NCBI GenBank assembly: GCA_963727765.1
Contig: CAVSGZ010000013.1
Location: forward strand, 434,001 to 498,000
From: FEN-299 sp963727765
GTDB taxonomy: Bacteria > Acidobacteriota > Vicinamibacteria > Vicinamibacterales > Fen-181
Direction of reading: 5' to 3'
Length of the DNA stretch: 64,000 bases
Every line of letters starts with the position of its first letter. Position 1 is the stretch's first letter. The translations under genes were made by a program, and so were the position numbers. Shown here one piece after another: positions 58,236 to 64,000 of this stretch. The notes below the pieces were generated by a model that was given only the letters and a program-made list of their open reading frames with translations, was not told the DNA's origin and ran no database searches.

Positions 58236-58351
58236 ACGGCGCTGGAGAGCCAGGCGCGGACCGGGTCGGCGCAAAGGGCACTTTGGCAGCCGCCGAGCGC
58301 CAGGACGAGCACGAGCAGCGTCCAACCCACAAGCGCTCTTACAGCGGCCAT
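58223..58351 (-). CDS. small putative lipoprotein, 42 aa
   Basis: An ATG-started frame of 42 residues: basic start, long hydrophobic stretch (LLVLVLALGGC) and a classic lipobox LGGC at residue 22, then CADPVRAWLSS. GAGGG lies 7 nt before the ATG at 58351. It is on the same strand as the LolA-like gene. No family is recognised; the tail is encoded by a dispersed repeat, so the real C-terminus may have been altered. Confidence 0.45.
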   Translation of the reverse strand: MAAVRALVGWTLLVLVLALGGCQSALCADPVRAWLSSAVPEP

Positions 58352-58588
58352 GATTGTCCCTCACTGCGGTTGACCACGCTGGTGGAAGCGCAGCAAGAGT
58401 AGCGCAGATTGTGACGCAGAGGGTTCAAGGGTCAGGCACGACTGCCCTTCGACTGTGCTCAGGGCAGTGGTGAGCCTGCCGAACCCCTGGCGCCTCACCG
58501 GCCGGCCGTCGGACCCCGACTGGAGCCGATAACCGTCCTTTCGTGTACGATACGCGCACTGCCCTCCGGCCCCCAGAGGAGATCCGCC

Positions 58589-59617
58589 ATGCGATTGCGC
58601 TTTCCGATTCATCTCGCGGCGCTGCTGGTCCTGCTGGGCGCGACGGCGGCCCTGGCGCAGACGCCGGCCCCGGCTCCCAAACCCAATCCCGATGACAGCT
58701 TCTACAGCAAGAGCCTCCACTTCACCGACCGCGGTCTCATCTACAACTACGACAAGGGCCTTCGGCGCCTGACCGGCTTTCCGGCCGAGCAGATCGGCTG
58801 CGCGAAAGCCTCATGCCACGTGAAGAGCTGCGACGTCTGCCACAAGGTCGAAGCGAACGGGAAGGCCGCCTACTCGACGACGCAGGCGAAGAGCGAGAGG
58901 GCTTGCGCGGCCTGCCACGGCGCACCCGACCCCAAGGACACCGACGTGCACGTGCGCAAGGGGATGAAGTGCCTGGACTGCCACGCCGTGCGCGACATCC
59001 ACGGCGACGGGACGCCCTACGACAGCGCCTGGCAGGACGGCGCGATGCAGGTCCGCTGCGAGAACTGCCACAAGGACCTGTCAAAGTCGCCGAGCCACAC
59101 GGTGCACCACGGGAAGGTGGACTGCAGCGCGTGCCACACGAGCGAGGTCCCGGCCTGCCTCAACTGCCACATCGACTCGCGCCTGGCCGGCGTGTCGGAC
59201 GTGTCCCTCAAGGCCGACGGCCTGGTGTACCTCGTCAACCACGGCGGGCGCGTGACGCTTGCCAACGTGCTGACGTTTGTCTACAAGAACGGGACGGCCA
59301 TCACCGTGGCGCCCGTCTACGCGCACAAGATCGCGCGGAAGGGGCGCGCCTGCGCCGAGTGCCACGGCACCGCGAACGCGAAGGCCGTAGCTGCCGGCAC
59401 GTTCGTGCTCTCGACGTTCGAGCACGGCCAGATGAAGACCGCCTCCGGCATCGTCCCGGTCGTGGACCCGACCGCGTGGAAGGTGGCGTTCCTGGGCCGC
59501 GAAGCCGGGAAATGGGTTCCGCTCGCCAACCCGGAGAAGCCGATCGTCGCGTTCTCGGGGTTTTCGTCGCCGCTGACGAAGGCACAGGCGGCCAGCCTGG
59601 CGATCGAACGGAAATAG
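58589..59617 (+). CDS. exported eight-heme c-type cytochrome
   Basis: A 342-aa periplasmic cytochrome. Signal peptide about 1-24 (ending ALAQT). Eight heme-binding motifs are seen: CAKASCH (CX4CH), CDVCH, CAACH, CLDCH, CENCH, CSACH, CLNCH and CAECH. The first is the CX4CH type known from some tetraheme c3-type proteins. Other His residues (HTVHHGK, DVHVRKG, NHGGR) may serve as distal ligands. A non-heme C-terminal domain (about 260-342) has FVLSTFEHGQMKTASG. It could pass electrons to or from extracellular or periplasmic oxidoreductases. ATG at 58589 has AGAGGAG 9 nt upstream. Confidence 0.9.
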   Translation: MRLRFPIHLAALLVLLGATAALAQTPAPAPKPNPDDSFYSKSLHFTDRGLIYNYDKGLRRLTGFPAEQIGCAKASCHVKSCDVCHKVEANGKAAYSTTQAKSERACAACHGAPDPKDTDVHVRKGMKCLDCHAVRDIHGDGTPYDSAWQDGAMQVRCENCHKDLSKSPSHTVHHGKVDCSACHTSEVPACLNCHIDSRLAGVSDVSLKADGLVYLVNHGGRVTLANVLTFVYKNGTAITVAPVYAHKIARKGRACAECHGTANAKAVAAGTFVLSTFEHGQMKTASGIVPVVDPTAWKVAFLGREAGKWVPLANPEKPIVAFSGFSSPLTKAQAASLAIERK

Positions 59618-59644
59618 GAACTGTGAGCCGCGGACCGCGCGCTC

Positions 59645-59695
59645 GCCCTCTACGGTGCGTCAGCGCTCGCCCTCCTCGGAGACAGGCACTCCCGC
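59645..59695. repeat. cagcgctcgccctcctcgga repeat (downstream copy)
   Basis: Shares a core of about 35 nt (tcagcgctcgccctcctcgg, agacaggc) with the block at 61955-62003, the other side of the fourth TMTC-like gene. Confidence 0.55.
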
Positions 59696-59730
59696 ACTTC
59701 GAGGAGGCCGTCCGCATGCAGAGGGGCTGG

Positions 59731-61866
59731 CTACTTGGCTGCCGGCAGCGAGTCGAGCGCGTGCCGGGCGTCCGCGTTCTGCGGATCCAGCTGCAGCACC
59801 AGCGTGAAGGCCCGGCGGGCGTCCACGATGTCTCCCTGCTTGATGAAGGCGAGACCGAGGTTGTAGTGCGCGGCGGCCAACTCGGGCCTCAACCGCACGG
59901 CCTCGAGGTAGTGGGCGATGGCGTCGTCGGTCCGCCCCTGGGCGGCCAGCACCAGGCCCAGGTTGAACTGCGCTTCGGCGAAGTCAGGGCGGAGTTGCAG
60001 GGCCGTCGCGTAGTGGCCGACGGCAGCGTCGGCCTGGCCCATCCTCACGAGGGCGAGGCCCAGGTTGTTGTGCGCGGCCGCGAACTTCGGATCCAGCCGC
60101 AGTGCCTCCGTGAACTGGGCCACCGCGTCCTCCGGCCGGTTCTCGTTGGCCAGCGCCTGTCCCAGGTTGTTGTGCGCACCCGCGAAGTCCGGCTGCGCCC
60201 GGAGTGCCTCCCTGTAGTGGGCGGTCGCTTCGGCCATCCGGCCGCGGCTGGCAAGGACGAGTCCGAGGTTGTTGTGTGCGTCCGCCAGATCCGGCTGAAT
60301 ACGCACGGCCGTGGAGAGTTCCGCGATCGCCTCGTCCATTTTCCCCTGGTAGGCGAGCGCGACACCGAGAAGGTCGTGTGCTCGCGCCGGATTCGGATTG
60401 AGCCGGATGGCCTCCTCGAGAAGGGGCACGGCTTCCTGGTAGCGGCCCTGCTCGACCAGCGCCTGGCCCAGACCGCTCGCCGCCACGTAGTTGTCGCTCG
60501 TCGCTTGCAGGGCGTGCCGCCAGAGCGTCGCGGTGTCCTGCCACACCGCAACCTGATTACGTGTCAGCAGCGCACACGACAATATCGAGGCGCCGGCGGC
60601 AACCGACAGCACGGGTCCGCGCCACGACCAACGCCCGCAGAGGTCCCAGGTGCCCCACGCCACGATCACGAACAGGCCGATCAACGGCATGTAGGTGTAC
60701 CGATCCGCCATCGACTGATCGCCAACCCGAATCAGGCCGATGACCGGAACCAGCATCCCGACGAACCAGAACCACCCCGTGAACACGTACGGACGCCGCG
60801 CCACCATGAGGACGGCAGCGGCCGACACGGCGACGAGCACCGCCAGGCTGGCTGCGACCGACCATGCGGAGATGGCGTGCGGGTACGGATACATCGCGGC
60901 AAGCCGCACCGGCCAGATCATCTGCCCCATGTAAGCTACGTAGGCCGTCACGGCGTTCTCGAGGCGGAGCAGCAGGGGCACTGGCTCCATGCCGTTCCCG
61001 TTGACGGCGCCCCCCGCCCGCTGCACGAGGAAAGTCACGATGCTGGAAACGGCCGCTAGCGCGACGAGCGGCAGCTTCTCCAGGACGAGCGGCCACCATG
61101 GTCGCAGGCTTCGCCCTTCGGTTCGCGGTCCCAAGCGTTCGAGCGGCCACACGTCCAGGAGCAAGAGGACGAATGGCAGCGTGACCAGCATCGGCTTGGC
61201 CATGAGCCCGAATGCGTACGCGAGGACCACGATCGCGTATCGGCGCCACCCGGGCCGCGACACGAAGCGGACGTACGCGCCGATCGTCAGTAGGCCGAAA
61301 GCCGTGCTGAGCAGATCCTTGCGTTCAGAGATCCACGCCACCGACTCGACATGCAGCGGATGAAGGGCGAACAGCGCCGCGACGAACGCGCTGCGCCCGG
61401 AGGCGCCGGTCATCCGGCGAAGCAGCCAGAACAGCAGGAGCGCATTGATGACGTGCAGGCCGAGATTCACCAGGTGGTGCGCGCCCGGGTCCAACCCGAA
61501 CAGCTGCACGTCCGCCATGTGCGACAGCCATGTCACGGGATGCCAGTTCGTGGCGTGGCCGGTCGTGAACGCCCAGGCGGCAGCGGCCCACGAAAGGCCG
61601 CCCGTGACGTGGGGATTGTCGACGACGTACTCGTAGTCGTCGAAATCGAGGAAGGCGGCATGGCGCACCGGCTCGTACGCGGCGACGGACAGCGCGACCA
61701 GCAGCACGGCAAACCAGAACGTGCGCCCGGTCAGCACGTTCAGCCAGCGCCGCACCGCGCCGGCGGCGGGCTTCGCGCGTGGTTTCCCTGCTCGCGAGCG
61801 GCGTGCGCGTTTGGGCACCGGCTGAGCCGTCCCGGCCGGGCGCACAACTCGGTGACGATCAACCAT
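59731..61866 (-). CDS. TMTC-like multi-pass membrane protein with long TPR array
   Basis: A 711-aa protein counted from ATG 61866. A basic N-terminal tail precedes about ten membrane helices. LDFDDYEYVVDNP (acidic pair), NWHPVTWLSHMADVQLFG and HPLHVESVAWISERKDLLST are the TMTC-like signatures. From about residue 450 there are about eight TPRs (AGAHNNLGQALANENRPEDA and relatives) up to the end. It is the only intact complete member of the long-array type here. The frame opens upstream to ATG 61941, but neither start has a clear Shine-Dalgarno sequence. Confidence 0.88.
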   Translation of the reverse strand: MVDRHRVVRPAGTAQPVPKRARRSRAGKPRAKPAAGAVRRWLNVLTGRTFWFAVLLVALSVAAYEPVRHAAFLDFDDYEYVVDNPHVTGGLSWAAAAWAFTTGHATNWHPVTWLSHMADVQLFGLDPGAHHLVNLGLHVINALLLFWLLRRMTGASGRSAFVAALFALHPLHVESVAWISERKDLLSTAFGLLTIGAYVRFVSRPGWRRYAIVVLAYAFGLMAKPMLVTLPFVLLLLDVWPLERLGPRTEGRSLRPWWPLVLEKLPLVALAAVSSIVTFLVQRAGGAVNGNGMEPVPLLLRLENAVTAYVAYMGQMIWPVRLAAMYPYPHAISAWSVAASLAVLVAVSAAAVLMVARRPYVFTGWFWFVGMLVPVIGLIRVGDQSMADRYTYMPLIGLFVIVAWGTWDLCGRWSWRGPVLSVAAGASILSCALLTRNQVAVWQDTATLWRHALQATSDNYVAASGLGQALVEQGRYQEAVPLLEEAIRLNPNPARAHDLLGVALAYQGKMDEAIAELSTAVRIQPDLADAHNNLGLVLASRGRMAEATAHYREALRAQPDFAGAHNNLGQALANENRPEDAVAQFTEALRLDPKFAAAHNNLGLALVRMGQADAAVGHYATALQLRPDFAEAQFNLGLVLAAQGRTDDAIAHYLEAVRLRPELAAAHYNLGLAFIKQGDIVDARRAFTLVLQLDPQNADARHALDSLPAAK

Positions 61867-61954
61867 GTCAAGGCCCTGTTGCGGCGCCGGCCGGGCCACG
61901 AGTCCTGACCGGCGTCGCGGAACTGGTAGAAGGGGCATCATTGTACCCCGCGCT

Positions 61955-62003
61955 CGCTCCTGTACCCCTCGTCGGCGCTCGCCGCCTCGGAGACAGGCCG
62001 TTC
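61955..62003. repeat. cggcgctcgccgcctcggag repeat (upstream copy)
   Basis: Direct-repeat partner of the block at 59645-59695 in the same orientation; the two bracket the fourth TMTC-like gene. The copy lies between this gene and the GT9 gene and contains no evident gene. Confidence 0.55.
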
Positions 62004-62027
62004 ATATCCTCTGTTCGTGGCGTCCGC

Positions 62028-62993
62028 TCACGCGAGCGGTGCCTCGAGGACCGCCTGCGCCTCCGTCAGGATGTCGTCGGCCGAGATCCGATCGGGCGTC
62101 GGGCGCGCGATCATGCGCCAGCGGCCTTCGCCCTGTGGGAAGGTGCGCTCCGGCTCTCCCGGCGCGAAGATCCCCACCACGGGCACGCCAAACGCGGCCG
62201 CCACGTGAAGTGGGCCGGAGTCGTGACCGATGAACAGCGATGCACGGGCGACCGCGGCGGCCGTGTCCGCTAGCCGCGTGCCGAACTGGTCCACACAGAT
62301 CCAGCGGGCGTGCCCGCCCAAGCCGCGAATCTCGTTCAACTCGGCGGTGTTGCCCAGCCAGAGCACGTCGAAGCCGCGCGCTTCCAGGGCGCGCGCTACG
62401 GTAATCCACACGGGCACTGGTACGCACCGCTGCCGCTTGCTGGCGAAGGGATGGACGGCGGCCACGCGGCGCACGAGGGCCCTCTCCACGTCGGGGCGCG
62501 GCGCCAGCCGCCGCGCATCGAGCCGGTAGCGCAGCGGCTGTGGCGCAATGCCGAACGCAGCGAGCAGCCGCGCTTCCTCGTCGAGCACGGGGCGCAGGAC
62601 GTCCTCGGGCGGGAGCACGTGGGTGAGCCACCGCGCATTCCTGCGCCGCTCGAGTCCAATGCGCACCGGCACGCCGCACAGCGCCACCGCGCGCGCGGTG
62701 CGCCAGGGCGCAGCGGCGAGCACGGCCGCATCGAACCGACCGCGCCGAACCTGCACCATGGCGGCGGCGAAGCGCAGCACGCTGCCACGGCCGCGGCCCG
62801 GCGCGCGGTCCCAGAACGGGTCGCTGGCGATCACGCGCTCCACGTGCGGCACCAGGGCGCCGATGTCCCGCGTGTAGTCCTTGCACCACAGCGTGATGGC
62901 GAGGTCGGGGAATCGCGCCGCGAGCGGCGGGGTGAGCGCCGAGGCGAACACGAGGTCGCCGAGGTTGTCGAGGCTGACGAGCAGTAGGCGCAT
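62028..62993 (-). CDS. glycosyltransferase family 9 (heptosyltransferase-like)
   Basis: A 321-aa cytoplasmic/peripheral GT-B enzyme. MRLLLVSLDNLGDLVFASALTPPLAARFPDLAITLW matches the GT9 N-terminus (ADP-heptose:LPS heptosyltransferases), and LFIGHDSGPLHVAAAFGVPVVGIFAPGEPERTFP is the C-terminal sugar-nucleotide loop. It probably builds the LPS core. ATG at 62993 is chosen because the frame continues upstream into the ferredoxin gene without similarity. Confidence 0.9.
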   Translation of the reverse strand: MRLLLVSLDNLGDLVFASALTPPLAARFPDLAITLWCKDYTRDIGALVPHVERVIASDPFWDRAPGRGRGSVLRFAAAMVQVRRGRFDAAVLAAAPWRTARAVALCGVPVRIGLERRRNARWLTHVLPPEDVLRPVLDEEARLLAAFGIAPQPLRYRLDARRLAPRPDVERALVRRVAAVHPFASKRQRCVPVPVWITVARALEARGFDVLWLGNTAELNEIRGLGGHARWICVDQFGTRLADTAAAVARASLFIGHDSGPLHVAAAFGVPVVGIFAPGEPERTFPQGEGRWRMIARPTPDRISADDILTEAQAVLEAPLA

Positions 62994-63031
62994 TTCTGCG
63001 GAACAGCTTCGCCGGATAGCTCCGGCGCAGT

Positions 63032-64000
63032 TCAGAACTTCCGGCCCAGCATGTGCCCGGCGATGGCCCTGGTCACGCCCAATTTGCCGTAGCGGTCGGC
63101 CAACATGGTCGTGAACAGCGCCCGCATGTCCTTGGGCGGAGGCCGACGGCCGTCCTTCCTGTGCAGGATCATCGCGCCCGAGGGACACGTCGTCACGCAC
63201 AGGCCGCAGCCGATACACTTGTCCTCCAGCACCTGCGGCGGCCCGTCGGTCCTGGCAACCGCGCCCATCTGGCAGCGGGTCTCGCACTCGCCGCAGGACT
63301 GGCAGGTGTCCGAGTCGACCCTCGCCACGAAGTCCGTCTGGAAATGGCTGGCGGGTTTTGGCAGCTTCTTCGCGCTGGTCAGCACGCCGCAGCAGCAGCC
63401 GCAGCAGCAGCAGACGAAGATCGGATTCAGCGTGTTCTGAGGCTGCAGCACCAGCCCCTCTCGGTCGGCCTGCTCCAGCAGTCCGAGCATCTGCTCCTTG
63501 GTGACCGGCCGGGCGACTCCCCTCTTCAGCATCATCGTGGCCGCTTCCGCAATCATCAGGCAGTTGCGCGGTTCCTGGGTCTGGCGGCACGGCTCGCCGA
63601 GCAGTTCCTTGCCCTGGCGGCAAATGCAGGGGATCGCGGCGAACGGGCCCGCGCTGGCCTCGACGAACTGGCGTATGTCCACGTGACTGGCGACCGGATG
63701 CACCACGGGAATGGACTGGTTGACCGGGACGATCCGCATCTGCGGCGTCTTCAAGCCGTGCAGCGCGCGGCCGAACGCCTCGTCCGAGTAGGCGCGCATG
63801 TCCCGCTCGAGTTCGGGCGTCAGCCGGTCCACCTGCGCCTCGTACATGCCGAGCACCAGCGGCGCTTTGCAGTACACAAGACCGTCCTTGCGGGGGAGCT
63901 TGTTGATCGAACCCTTATCGGCCATCCGGTTCAGGATTTCGCCCAACTGTTCCGGGTTCAACCCGTGCCCGCCGCGTCGGTGGATCGCTTTCAAGGGCTC
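63032..64000 (-). CDS. cysteine-rich 4Fe-4S ferredoxin-type protein, 5' end outside window
   Basis: At least 320 aa; the frame runs off the window edge (the first in-window start, TTG 63994, is probably internal). An N-terminal winged-helix-like part (NPEQLGEILNRMADKGSINKL) is followed by CICRQGKELLGEPC with NCLMI, then a dense block FVCCCCGCCCG (seven Cys), and two classic 4Fe-4S sites CQSCGECETRC and CIGCGLCVTTC at the C-terminus. It looks like a soluble redox protein that may couple to a membrane oxidoreductase. The exact family is not recognised. Confidence 0.8.
   Translation of the reverse strand, partial: EPLKAIHRRGGHGLNPEQLGEILNRMADKGSINKLPRKDGLVYCKAPLVLGMYEAQVDRLTPELERDMRAYSDEAFGRALHGLKTPQMRIVPVNQSIPVVHPVASHVDIRQFVEASAGPFAAIPCICRQGKELLGEPCRQTQEPRNCLMIAEAATMMLKRGVARPVTKEQMLGLLEQADREGLVLQPQNTLNPIFVCCCCGCCCGVLTSAKKLPKPASHFQTDFVARVDSDTCQSCGECETRCQMGAVARTDGPPQVLEDKCIGCGLCVTTCPSGAMILHRKDGRRPPPKDMRALFTTMLADRYGKLGVTRAIAGHMLGRKF

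Larger units (their letters stand above)
58116..58588. other. 473-nt intergenic region with one tiny ORF and repeat words
   Basis: Apart from the 42-aa lipoprotein-like frame (58223-58351, minus) the stretch holds the ctcaggactcaaggctcagg repeat at 58203-58235 and a possible stem around 58440-58500 (gactgcccttcgactgtgct near cagtggtgagcc). It separates two divergent genes, so their promoters probably lie here. Confidence 0.4.

Overview
The window is a high-GC, densely coded chromosomal segment from an Acidobacteriota-like organism, possibly near the class Vicinamibacteria. This is inferred from gene content and was not tested by a search. Clues are a VWFA-related protein of the acidobacterial type, a very large Oar-like TonB-dependent receptor, a Gram-negative lpxD gene, secreted Asp-box (BNR/sortilin-like) and peptidase families, TMTC-like TPR membrane proteins, and many short palindromic repeats between and even inside genes. 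No phage, IS transposase, CRISPR array, rRNA or tRNA gene was recognised.

Layout. 1-5045 (+): a cytochrome c oxidase operon (membrane protein, SCO, ctaC with fused cytochrome c, ctaD of the A2 type with a YSHPAVY motif, ctaE, ctaF) with a 20/21-bp tandem repeat between ctaE and ctaF. 5185-11853 (-): a probable operon of diacylglycerol-kinase-like gene, glnS, a 604-aa protein of unknown function, lpxD (ATGA overlap) and a WG-repeat lipoprotein. 12117-13686 (+): DinB-like protein, hotdog thioesterase and a small secreted protein. 14090-16984 (-): a large secreted glycosidase-like protein. 17019-27893 (+): SpoU methyltransferase, Asp-box protein, acyl-activating enzyme, M14 peptidase and a DmsA/DmsB-like molybdoenzyme pair. 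27898-29751 (-): VWFA-related protein. 29971-44733: a glycosyltransferase-rich region with two GT-C proteins on + and, on -, an Oar-like TonB receptor plus three tandem TMTC-like TPR proteins. 44764-46481 (-): ABC exporter pair. 46535-48051 (+): zinc-ribbon micro-protein and S9 peptidase. 48169-58351: dienelactone hydrolase, DPP4-like peptidase, C-N hydrolase, glutamine synthetase-like enzyme, a second Asp-box protein, a LolA-like protein and a tiny lipoprotein. 58589-59617 (+): eight-heme cytochrome c. 59731-64000 (-): a fourth TMTC-like protein, a GT9 glycosyltransferase and a cysteine-rich ferredoxin-like protein cut by the window edge.

How it fits together. The cytochrome oxidase, multiheme cytochrome, DMSO-reductase-type enzyme and Fe-S protein point to a flexible respiratory chain. 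The secreted peptidases, TonB receptor, Asp-box proteins and glycosidase suggest growth on proteins and polysaccharides. LpxD, GT9, the GT-C enzymes and TMTC-like proteins concern envelope and possibly protein glycosylation.

The points most worth a second look are: palindromic repeats that sit in-frame inside coding regions (in a glycosidase, an M14 peptidase and a signal peptide); seven single-base insertions that each break an otherwise intact gene and are each repaired by deleting one base; an Arg in place of the conserved CuA-loop Glu of COX subunit II; and a C-N hydrolase with Met at the catalytic Lys position.
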